Made by a program: the position numbers and the translations under genes. Below the pieces are notes generated by a model. The model ran no database searches. It saw nothing but the letters and a program-made list of their open reading frames with translations, and was not told where the DNA came from. From assembly GCA_007133745.1 (NCBI GenBank), contig SLMC01000276.1, forward strand, positions 1 to 5,615: 5,615 nucleotides of DNA. The letters run 5' to 3'. Within the stretch, counting starts at the first letter, position 1. Each line of letters begins with the position of its first letter. This DNA is from Kiritimatiellia bacterium (GTDB lineage: Bacteria; Verrucomicrobiota; Kiritimatiellia; UBA8416; SLMC01). Positions 1 to 5,273 of the stretch are shown one piece after another.

Positions 1-1155
1 ATCGCGGCGGCGGCCGCCGCCGCCCGCCAGGGCGCCGCAACCTTGCTCGTCGAGAAAAGCGCCGCGCTCGGCGGAACACCGTTCACCGTTTTCCATCGCT
101 TCATCTGCGGACTCTACAAAAACGATCCGGATCCACCCGCCACAGCGCTCAATGGCGGTATGATCGAAACCCTTTGCCAGGCCCTGCGACACTCGGACCC
201 CGAACTCGAACCACAACGCATGGGCAAAGTTCATGCGCTGCCTTTTAAGACCGATGCCTTGCGCACCGCCCTGCTCGGCCTGCTGCACCCCTCCCCCGAT
301 CTCGATATCCTGCTCGACACGGAAGCGCTGTCCGCCCGTTTCCCCGACCCGCAAACAGCCGTCATCGAGTTGAGTCGCAAAGCTAACCCGGATGAACCGA
401 GGGTCGTTAAAACGAAAACCGTCATCGACGGCAGCGGCGACGGCGCCCTGCTCAAAAGCTGCGGCGCAGCCCAGCCCATGACACCGCAAAACGACCTGCC
501 CTATGCCGGCTACTCGATCCTGTTTTCCGACATCGACGCGCGCGAGCCCGACCTGCTGGCCATTAAAGTCCCCATGGCGCTCCATAAAGCCGTCGACGCG
601 CGTCAGGCGCCGGCCTGGCTGCAATGCATCGTGTTTCAGCCCGGCGATACCGCAACCGAAGGCGTCTGCAAGCTCAGTCTGCCGCCGGCGCTGCCGCCCG
701 AGACCGAACGCTCTGTCGCCAAGGAGGCCGTAGCGCGCGCCCTCGCCGTATTGCGAAACGGTTGCGCCGAATTCAGGAACGCCGTCGTCGCCGCCACATC
801 GCCCCATGCCGTCCAGCGCGAAGGCGCCCGGCTCCTTGGCCGATACACGCTAACGGCCGACGATGTGCTCGAAGCCCGTTCCTTTCCCGACTCCGCCGCC
901 CGGAACGCCTGGCCCATCGAGCAATGGCGCCAAAACGCGCGACCCGCCTATCGTTATGTCAAACCCGGACGGTACGGCGACATCCCGGCCCAATGCCTGC
1001 AATCCAAACGCTTCCCGAACCTCTGGGCCGCAGGCCGCTGTCTTTCCGCCACATCCGAGGCGCTGGCTTCCTGTCGGGTCATGGGCGTATGCGTTCCGCT
1101 CGGCGAAACCGCGGGAACACGAGCCGCACGCTACGCGCTCGAACGCATCGCCTAA
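1..1155 (+). CDS. FAD-dependent oxidoreductase (PF12831-like), 3' part
   Basis: Flavoprotein of the FAD_oxidored type; the substrate cannot be told. The reading frame is open from base 1, so the true start lies upstream; 384 residues are visible. The visible N-terminus is the tail of the dinucleotide-binding fold: an Ala-rich helix, then the strand TLLVEKSAALGGT, whose Glu would bind the adenosine ribose. The preceding GxGxxG is outside the window. Near residues 139-151, TVIDGSGDGALLKSCGA matches the 'DATGDGDLA' segment of this family. The C-terminus (NLWAAGRCLSATSEALAS, then RVMGVCVPLGETAG) is the typical closing FAD-contact region, so the C-terminal end is intact. An internal TTG at base 43 is not a credible start because it would remove part of the FAD fold. 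In bacteria such proteins often sit in catabolic clusters, but nothing here fixes the role. Family membership is secure; function is open. Confidence 0.88.
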   Translation: MAAAAAAARQGAATLLVEKSAALGGTPFTVFHRFICGLYKNDPDPPATALNGGMIETLCQALRHSDPELEPQRMGKVHALPFKTDALRTALLGLLHPSPDLDILLDTEALSARFPDPQTAVIELSRKANPDEPRVVKTKTVIDGSGDGALLKSCGAAQPMTPQNDLPYAGYSILFSDIDAREPDLLAIKVPMALHKAVDARQAPAWLQCIVFQPGDTATEGVCKLSLPPALPPETERSVAKEAVARALAVLRNGCAEFRNAVVAATSPHAVQREGARLLGRYTLTADDVLEARSFPDSAARNAWPIEQWRQNARPAYRYVKPGRYGDIPAQCLQSKRFPNLWAAGRCLSATSEALASCRVMGVCVPLGETAGTRAARYALERIA

Positions 1156-1185
1156 GCAGTTGCTTCAAAATAACTTCGCCATTAG

Positions 1186-1281
1186 CGCCTTAATCTGACG
1201 CCTTTGCGAGGAAAAAGGGGACGGCGTTAGCCCGCCTTAAAACGTAAAGCGCTTTCCCGGGTATACACATTTCGCCTTAAT
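1186..1281 (+). repeat. CGCCTTAA direct repeats
   Basis: The word CGCCTTAA occurs at 1186-1193, 1233-1240 and 1273-1280. The first and third extend to CGCCTTAAT. A related CGCCTTTG lies at 1199-1206. Three exact 8-mers within 95 bases is more than expected by chance. They are spaced 47 and 40 bases apart, so they do not form a strict array. They could be binding sites for a regulator of the downstream sigma factor gene, but no protein can be named. Confidence 0.4.
1246..1267 (+). promoter_or_regulatory. Candidate LacI-type operator next to a TATACA box
   Basis: AAAGCGCTTT at 1246-1255 is a perfect 10-base palindrome with a central CG, the usual core of LacI/GalR-family operators. Seven bases later, TATACA (1262-1267) could be a -10 box. 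The matching -35 is poor (AAAACG at 17-base spacing). If this is a promoter, the palindrome lies in its spacer, where a repressor would block RNA polymerase. Short palindromes arise by chance, and the start codon of the sigma gene is over 220 bases away. Confidence 0.3.
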
Positions 1282-1301
1282 GTGCGTACCGCCGTACACA
1301 C
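1282..1301. repeat. Imperfect inverted repeat GTGCGTAC-CGCC-GTACACAC
   Basis: Two 8-base arms (1282-1289 and 1294-1301) are separated by CGCC and match at seven of eight positions. It lies just upstream of the TTGACC hexamer at 1309. It could be a dimeric regulator site or a small hairpin. There is no T-run, so it is not a usual terminator. Confidence 0.3.
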
Positions 1302-1308
1302 TGCGGTG

Positions 1309-1338
1309 TTGACCCGCTGTTTTCCGAAACAGATGTGA
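1309..1338 (+). promoter_or_regulatory. Weak candidate promoter for the sigma factor gene
   Basis: TTGACC at 1309-1314 is a good -35 hexamer. At 17-18 base spacing the downstream hexamers are only GATGTG or ATGTGA, which resemble -10 elements poorly. The gene would then have a leader of about 145 bases. A promoter read by a different sigma factor, possibly the encoded one, would not be recognisable by these hexamers. Confidence 0.2.
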
Positions 1339-1475
1339 AAAATTACAACGCTTTTCCTGACAAGCTATTACACATCAAAACCTTTCTGTTAAACCCTGTT
1401 GGCCCGCTTATTGCTAATGTTATTGAAACGTTGCAAGGGCTTTTGAACGAGCTTATCGCACATCGGAAACTATTT

Positions 1476-1480
1476 GGGAG
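1476..1480 (+). promoter_or_regulatory. Ribosome binding site deciding the sigma factor start
   Basis: GGGAG lies 8 bases before ATG 1489. The alternative in-frame TTG at 1474 overlaps this motif and has no Shine-Dalgarno site of its own, so ATG 1489 is preferred. Confidence 0.7.
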
Positions 1481-1488
1481 ACAGCGCC

Positions 1489-2403
1489 ATGGGGATACAA
1501 AGCGGGGGCGAAATCTGCGAACGATACCGGCAGGACATTTCGCGGTGCGAACGGATCACCAAAGAACGCGAAGTAGTTCTGTCCCGACTGATACAGAGGG
1601 GGAAGTCGGCTCGGAAAGTTGAAGCAGCCATTCAGGAACTTGTCGAATCCAACTTGTTTCTGGTTCTGCATTGCGTTCACGATTTCGATTCGTTTCTGGC
1701 TTCGTCCGCCATTAAGATCACCCGCATGGACCTGATCGCCGAAGGCAATATCGCGCTGATGACGGCCGCACGCCATTACAATGTCGATTACAGTTTCTCT
1801 GACGATCAGAAGCGTGTGCGCTTTGCCGGGTACGCATGCGGCATCATACGCAACCGCATGCGGCGCGCATTGAAAATGGCTCGACTGATACACATTCCCG
1901 AGCAGCATTTTTCGTACTGGTCGCAAATACGGCGCCTCGAGCATGCCTATGGAGAAAACTTGACCGACGAAATCCTGATGGAAGAACTGGGCGTCGGCGA
2001 ATCCAAACTGAAAAAACTGCATGGCAGCTTCGGACTGGATGTCTCCATGCTGGAAGACATGGCCTGCACCGAAGGCGTCAGCCGCTGGTCGGAAACCATG
2101 GCCGACACGAAGGCGATATCGCCGGAAGACGAAACGGAACGTCACGACATGAACGTTTTTTTGCAGCGTGAAATGGAACGGCTGCCCAAACGGACGCGCG
2201 CGATGATTGCGCAAATGTACCTTTCCGAAGAAGGCGCCTCCCTAGGCGACCTTTCGAAGCGGTTCGGCGTATCGCGCGAGCGGTGTCGGCAAGTGCTTGC
2301 CAAAGGGCTGAAGACCTTGCGACGGCACATGGAAGGCCGCTGGGAAAAGGCGGATTTCGACGCGCCAACACCCGATCTCCTGCCCATGACATCGGCGGCT
2401 TAG
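1489..2403 (+). CDS. Sigma-70 family RNA polymerase sigma factor (alternative)
   Basis: Directs RNA polymerase to a set of promoters; the regulon is unknown. The 304-residue protein has no region 1.1. Region 2 spans about 50-130: LVESNLFLVLHCV, then DLIAEGNIALMTAARHYN (81-98, the core-binding part) and FAGYACGIIRNRMRRAL (112-128), which occupies the position of the FSTYAxWWIRQAI element in primary sigma factors. Region 3 is about 158-177 (LTDEILMEELGVGESKLKKL). Region 4 is about 229-281: LPKRTRAMIAQMYL, then a helix-turn-helix (LGDLSKRFGVSRERCRQV) for the -35 box. It is therefore a full sigma 2-3-4 protein, not an ECF factor. The missing tryptophans in region 2.3-2.4 and a few extra residues around 100-110 argue against the housekeeping sigma. 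No anti-sigma gene is adjacent: the upstream gene is an oxidoreductase and the downstream gene is convergent. The C-terminal 20 residues look unstructured. Family is certain; group (2 or 3) is not. Confidence 0.92.
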   Translation: MGIQSGGEICERYRQDISRCERITKEREVVLSRLIQRGKSARKVEAAIQELVESNLFLVLHCVHDFDSFLASSAIKITRMDLIAEGNIALMTAARHYNVDYSFSDDQKRVRFAGYACGIIRNRMRRALKMARLIHIPEQHFSYWSQIRRLEHAYGENLTDEILMEELGVGESKLKKLHGSFGLDVSMLEDMACTEGVSRWSETMADTKAISPEDETERHDMNVFLQREMERLPKRTRAMIAQMYLSEEGASLGDLSKRFGVSRERCRQVLAKGLKTLRRHMEGRWEKADFDAPTPDLLPMTSAA

Positions 2404-2588
2404 GCCTGGAATAAGCGAGGTTTTAGCCGCGAGAGTGGGCAAACGTCTGCGGATGCGGTGCTTGAGACGGCTTTATCTTGTGGTTGTCGAAACCTACGGA
2501 GAACAGCTCCGCTGGGATCGGGGATTGAGAGAGTGCGATTAGGATTGGCGAGAAGCAATGCTATTGCCAAACGGCCGAGCCTGCGATG
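2404..2588. other. Convergent intergenic gap
   Basis: 185 bases between the stop codons of the sigma factor gene (plus) and the radical SAM fusion gene (minus). No gene is supported. Two small hairpins are visible: CGGAG-aacag-CTCCG at 2497-2511 and GCAAT-gct-ATTGC at 2555-2567. Neither is followed by a T-run on either strand, so a bidirectional terminator is expected from the arrangement but not demonstrated. Confidence 0.4.
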
Positions 2589-4094
2589 TCATTTCCACTG
2601 CTCCGCGCCCGTCCGATCCGCCGCGCCCTCGTGCCACACCTTGATTTCGCCTTGGGCCAACGTCTCGCCGTTACGGGAAACCGTACCGCGCACAATGCCG
2701 AAATCGCCCAGTTTGGCTTCCTTGAACACGGACACTTCGAGCTGGTCCCCCGCTCTGGCCACGCCTGTAATCTCCAGTTCCCGCGCGCCCAGCAGAAAAC
2801 CTTTTATTCCGTTTCCATTAGTCGGCGGCGCGCGAAACCCCTCCAGCGCCGCCATGCCCTGCGCCATGATTTCCATAAACGCCGACTCGTCCAAAATGCC
2901 GTCGGCGGAAACAAACGGCGAATTCGAGGGAACCGTCAGGTCCAGGACCGCCGAGCGTTCACCGACGGACAATAGGCGGTCCACCACGCGCATCGGATCC
3001 TTTTGCGGAAGGAACCGGTCCGCCGCAGCGGGCAAGGCGGCCTCCCGAACATTCCAGCCCTGATTTCTCCAGCAGAGCGGATCCGAAGCCTTGTAGTCGC
3101 CGGTCAACTGATAGGCCGCACCGCGGCAGCCGTAACAGGTTTCAGCCTTGTCGCAGCGAGCGCACGGACCGGTTATGGTTCGACGATAACCCCGCAAATC
3201 CTGCATCACTTCGCTGTCTTCGATAATCTCCTTGAGCTTGCGTTTCCGCACATTGCCGACCGGGATCGTTACGCCAACGCACGGCAGCACATCCCCGCAG
3301 GCGTTAACCAGCACGGAAAACTGGTGGCGCAGGCAACGATTGCCCACCAGTGGCGGCTGCGGATCCCACTGTCGTCCGTATTCGGTGCGGTCCACTTCGG
3401 CAATGCGCTCGAATATCTCGCGCGCCTGTTCGCTGTCGATCTGCAGATTCTCGTTGCGGTCCGCGCGCCCCTGCGGAGTCAACATCTCGAAGTAAGGTTC
3501 GATGTTCCGATCCCGTAGCCAACGCCACAGGTCGACCAGCTCGTCCGCATTGTGCCGACATATGATCGAACTGATCGCCAAAATCTTGCCTTCGCCCGGA
3601 TACCCAACCTCGCCAAGGTTGTGCAACGCCGACTGGATAATGTCGTGCGCGCCCTTGAAGCCCGACAGAATGTCTTGCAGCTCGGGATCGCGCGTGTTCA
3701 TCTTCAAGACCACCTTGACATTGCGCTCGAACAGGAACCGGGCCGCATCCCGATCCATGCGAGTCCCGTTCGTGAACAGCTCCACCTCCATGCCCAGCTC
3801 GCCGATAAAATCCAGCATCTCGAAAATACGGGGATAAACCATGGGCTCGCCACCCAGCACAATAATCCTGCGAGCGCCCAGAGCCTTGGCCTGAACCAGA
3901 ACATCGCGAATCTGTTCAGGACTCATTTCATCTGAAATGGACGGGATATCGTCCACATAACAATATGGACATCGGAAATTGCACTGGCGACTGAACTCGA
4001 TTTCCATCGACAGCAGTCGCCGTTGCCGCACAGCCGCTTCGATATCCTCGAGGGGAAACTCGAAATCGCCCAGCAGGTTTTGACATCCGTTCAT
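2589..4094 (-). CDS. Radical SAM/SPASM protein fused to an ApeP-like hotdog domain
   Basis: Predicted 501-residue cytoplasmic two-part enzyme. Residues about 28-240 form a radical SAM core: C38-x3-C42-x2-C45 (CNFRCPYCY) would bind the SAM-cleaving 4Fe-4S cluster and LGGEP (80-84) the SAM amino group. Residues about 254-341 form a SPASM domain with C254, C272 (preceded by G267), C311-x2-C314, C320-x2-C323 and C341, expected to hold auxiliary Fe-S clusters. Residues about 360-490 are a hotdog domain: DPMRVVDRLLSV (366-377), SPFVSADG (392-399), MEIMAQGMAALEG (407-419), KGFLLGAREL (431-440), closing with GEIKVW. This follows the ApeP-like 3-hydroxyacyl-ACP dehydratase pattern. The usual FabZ catalytic His (HFPxxP) is not seen; the Glu before MAQ (E408) is kept. 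The start at 4094 is chosen because AAAAGGA lies 5 bases upstream; the frame opens 16 codons earlier without support. Substrate unknown; an acyl-carrier-bound or aromatic substrate is inferred from the hotdog part. Confidence 0.9.
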   Translation of the reverse strand: MNGCQNLLGDFEFPLEDIEAAVRQRRLLSMEIEFSRQCNFRCPYCYVDDIPSISDEMSPEQIRDVLVQAKALGARRIIVLGGEPMVYPRIFEMLDFIGELGMEVELFTNGTRMDRDAARFLFERNVKVVLKMNTRDPELQDILSGFKGAHDIIQSALHNLGEVGYPGEGKILAISSIICRHNADELVDLWRWLRDRNIEPYFEMLTPQGRADRNENLQIDSEQAREIFERIAEVDRTEYGRQWDPQPPLVGNRCLRHQFSVLVNACGDVLPCVGVTIPVGNVRKRKLKEIIEDSEVMQDLRGYRRTITGPCARCDKAETCYGCRGAAYQLTGDYKASDPLCWRNQGWNVREAALPAAADRFLPQKDPMRVVDRLLSVGERSAVLDLTVPSNSPFVSADGILDESAFMEIMAQGMAALEGFRAPPTNGNGIKGFLLGARELEITGVARAGDQLEVSVFKEAKLGDFGIVRGTVSRNGETLAQGEIKVWHEGAADRTGAEQWK

Positions 4095-4099
4095 AACAG

Positions 4100-4106
4100 T
4101 CCTTTT
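4100..4106 (-). promoter_or_regulatory. Ribosome binding site of the radical SAM fusion gene
   Basis: On the minus strand, AAAAGGA followed by CTGTT and then ATG 4094. This supports 4094 over the upstream in-frame ATG at 4142 and gives a protein starting MNGCQNLLGDFEF. Confidence 0.7.
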
Positions 4107-4162
4107 CGAGCCATGGCAACCCGGTCGCGAAACGGCTCGCAAGAATCAATGGCAAAAGAAAA

Positions 4163-4191
4163 AACATACGACTCGGCGGACCACATGTCAA
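4163..4191 (-). promoter_or_regulatory. Near-consensus sigma-70 promoter for the radical SAM fusion gene
   Basis: On the minus strand, TTGACA (4186-4191, perfect -35) and TATGTT (4163-4168, four of six to TATAAT) are separated by exactly 17 bases. A T-rich stretch follows the -10. Transcription would start near 4155, giving a leader of about 60 bases before ATG 4094. This is the best promoter match in the window and implies transcription independent of the PAP2 gene upstream. Confidence 0.7.
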
Positions 4192-4199
4192 GACTATGC

Positions 4200-4211
4200 C
4201 GGACTTGTCCG
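4200..4211. promoter_or_regulatory. Perfect palindrome CGGACTTGTCCG upstream of the -35 box
   Basis: Five-base arms (CGGAC / GTCCG) around TT, lying 8 bases upstream of the -35 hexamer at 4186-4191. The position suits an activator site or an upstream repressor site. The motif matches no operator known to me. Chance occurrence is possible. Confidence 0.35.
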
Positions 4212-4213
4212 AG

Positions 4214-4248
4214 AGAACAGATTTCAGTGTTCAGGTTTCAGGAAACAG
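4214..4248. repeat. Degenerate 7-base tandem repeat, five units
   Basis: Five consecutive heptamers all end in CAG: AGAACAG, ATTTCAG, TGTTCAG, GTTTCAG, GAAACAG. The fixed CAG recurs at exact 7-base steps while the first four positions vary. It lies in the gap between the PAP2 and radical SAM fusion genes, upstream of the promoter. Function unknown. Confidence 0.6.
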
Positions 4249-4296
4249 CATGTTACAACCTGACCTGCAACGTTGTTTCAAAATGATTTCCTCTTG

Positions 4297-4311
4297 CAGG
4301 CCGAAGGCCTG
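4297..4311 (-). terminator. Hairpin after the PAP2 gene, possible weak terminator
   Basis: CAGGCC and GGCCTG form a perfect 6-base GC-rich stem with a 3-base loop, starting 19 bases after the PAP2 stop codon. No T-run follows on the minus strand, so it may be a weak terminator or an mRNA 3'-end-protecting hairpin. Placement between a stop codon and a new promoter favours a role in ending the upstream transcript. Confidence 0.35.
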
Positions 4312-4330
4312 ACGCATCAAAGCGGTTCGA

Positions 4331-5206
4331 TTAAAAGTCCACGCTGAACGACAAGCCGACATAGCCGTTCATCCACCAGGGATCCCACCGCGTCGCTTGC
4401 CTTCCTCCGTTCATGGAACGGTCGACGGCCGTCTCCGCCAAATAGGCCAACCCCCAGCCCAGCAGCACATGAGACAAATAATGCCCCTCGTCGTTGACTC
4501 TGGAATAACCGCACAAAAGAGACCCGAGATAGCACAGACTTTTCACAGCCATGTTGTCCGTCATCTTCGCGGCGGAGATAAAGGGGATCGCCCCCATGAA
4601 GGCATGACCGGACACGCCCTTGTTGTGATCGGTCTTCCAGTCTTCATCCTTGTCGGCTTTGGGGCGCGAATGGCGCGTAATGCGCTGCAAGACAAAAACT
4701 GGCGGCACGCCTATGACGATACTGCGCAAAGAACGCTCGCCCCATTCCTCCAGCGCTCCGGCAACCTCCGCATCCGGCACGATATAACCGGAAAAAGAGG
4801 CGCCGATAAACAAGGGAACCGTTAAGGCGCCTTCCCCGAAAAGGCGCGTGAAGTCCGAGAAGGCATCGGTTCCGGAATGGCGAATCCGAGTCTGATACCA
4901 GTCGTCGATCTTCGCATCCCCCCCCGTATTGGACAATGTCGCGGCGACGACAACCCCGCCGTAAAGCCACGCCATGTTGTCGCCGGCGTAAAACTCGATA
5001 TGATCGGCTCGCGTGCGTTCCCACAGCGAACGGGACCAGGCCGTCTCGGCCAACGCCGAACCGCTTGGAATCAGCGCCACGGCCAAGCCTATCGTTAACA
5101 TCAGCTTTTTTGCACGGAAGGCAACGAAGGGAATAAAAGCCATTAGACCGAAGACCTTAGACCAAAGACTGCCGACGGCAGGGTCTGTCCCTGTTTCCTG
5201 TGTCAT
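4331..5206 (-). CDS. PAP2-family phosphatase-like protein with signal peptide
   Basis: Predicted exported or membrane protein of the phosphatidic acid phosphatase type 2 superfamily, which dephosphorylates lipid or isoprenoid phosphates. Numbering from 5206 (291 residues): hydrophobic signal about 36-53 after RAKK, with a likely cleavage GSALA|ET at 53. PAP2 motif 1 is RITRHSRP (175-182), with Gln174 where Lys is usual. Motif 2 is SGH (199-201). Motif 3 is SRVNDEGHYLSH (235-246), where the usual final Asp is His246. The two catalytic histidines (H201, H242) and R181/R236 remain. Hydrophobic stretches lie near 79-91, 127-143, 160-173 and 247-257. The protein ends in YVGLSFSVDF, an alternating pattern with terminal Phe like an outer-membrane beta strand. 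Start is uncertain: GGAAGG lies 8 bases before 5206, but the first 21 residues look like translated intergenic repeat; ATG 5143 or 5101 would also give a signal peptide. It follows the ligase gene by 67 bases and may be co-transcribed with it. Confidence 0.8.
   Translation of the reverse strand: MTQETGTDPAVGSLWSKVFGLMAFIPFVAFRAKKLMLTIGLAVALIPSGSALAETAWSRSLWERTRADHIEFYAGDNMAWLYGGVVVAATLSNTGGDAKIDDWYQTRIRHSGTDAFSDFTRLFGEGALTVPLFIGASFSGYIVPDAEVAGALEEWGERSLRSIVIGVPPVFVLQRITRHSRPKADKDEDWKTDHNKGVSGHAFMGAIPFISAAKMTDNMAVKSLCYLGSLLCGYSRVNDEGHYLSHVLLGWGLAYLAETAVDRSMNGGRQATRWDPWWMNGYVGLSFSVDF
5143..5170. repeat. Degenerate 7-base tandem repeat, four units, at the PAP2 N-terminus
   Basis: Plus-strand units TTAGACC, GAAGACC, TTAGACC, AAAGACT repeat at exact 7-base steps. 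Read on the minus strand in the PAP2 frame they encode residues about 13-22 (SLWSKVFGLM). Seven is not a multiple of three, so the repeat is not a protein repeat. This suggests that the stretch is non-coding or recently absorbed into the gene. Confidence 0.6.
5179..5193. repeat. Small inverted repeat CAGGG-TCTGT-CCCTG
   Basis: Five-base perfect arms around TCTGT, inside the first codons of the longest PAP2 reading frame. The core resembles the GGGACAGACCC words found in dispersed intergenic repeats of many bacteria, from memory only. It adds to the case that this part of the frame derives from intergenic sequence. Confidence 0.35.
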
Positions 5207-5208
5207 TA

Positions 5209-5240
5209 TTCCAACCTTCCATCATGCCATCGTTCCATGG
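5209..5240. repeat. Degenerate 8-base tandem repeat, four units
   Basis: Plus-strand units TTCCAACC, TTCCATCA, TGCCATCG, TTCCATGG recur at exact 8-base steps with a TTCCAT-like core. It fills about half of the 67-base gap between the ligase and PAP2 genes. On the minus strand one unit supplies the GGAAGG that looks like the ribosome binding site of the 5206 start, so that signal may be accidental. Confidence 0.6.
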
Positions 5241-5244
5241 AACG
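5231..5244. promoter_or_regulatory. 14-base perfect palindrome CGTTCCATGGAACG
   Basis: Perfect dyad in the ligase-PAP2 gap, overlapping the last unit of the 8-base repeat. It could be a regulator site for the PAP2 gene or a by-product of the repeat. A similar hairpin, CCGTTC-ATG-GAACGG, lies inside the PAP2 gene at 4407-4421, which weakens the operator reading. Confidence 0.3.
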
Positions 5245-5273
5245 GCGCTGAACTGTTCCCGTTTGTCTCCATG

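Larger units (their letters stand above)
1156..1488. other. 333-base intergenic region upstream of the sigma factor gene
   Basis: No credible gene is seen on either strand. The region is visibly more AT-rich than its neighbours, especially from about 1320 to 1475. It holds repeated CGCCTTAA words, an AAAGCGCTTT palindrome, an imperfect inverted repeat and weak promoter-like hexamers, listed separately. There is no clear hairpin plus T-run terminator after the oxidoreductase stop codon. The length and the number of small motifs suggest a regulated promoter region for the sigma factor. Confidence 0.5.

Noticed and set aside
4..23. 20-base perfect GC palindrome
   Set aside because: It encodes part of the alanine-rich helix of the FAD-binding fold (GCG/GCC codons), so codon choice explains it better than a regulatory function.
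624..1193. Plus-strand frame of 189 codons inside the oxidoreductase gene
   Set aside because: Very Arg/Pro-rich composition with no recognisable domain; a frame shadow of the FAD oxidoreductase in GC-rich DNA.
1453..2214. Long minus-strand open frame (253 codons) opposite the sigma factor gene
   Set aside because: It lies fully antisense to a clear sigma-70 protein, shows no family motif, and has a His/Phe-rich composition typical of a mirrored frame.
2497..2567. Two small hairpins in the convergent gap as a bidirectional terminator
   Set aside because: Stems are only five base pairs and no T-run follows on either strand.
2404..2588. Possible tRNA or structured RNA in the convergent gap
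   Set aside because: No tRNA T-loop word, no 7-base acceptor pairing and no riboswitch-like core could be found by eye.
2458..3063. Plus-strand frame of about 200 codons across the convergent gap and the 3' end of the radical SAM fusion gene
   Set aside because: Mostly antisense to the hotdog domain, Ser/Arg/Pro-rich, with no ribosome binding site or family match.
4407..4433. Hairpin CCGTTC-ATG-GAACGG followed by palindrome GACGGCCGTC
   Set aside because: Lies inside the PAP2 coding sequence and is explained by codons for the DRSMNGG segment.
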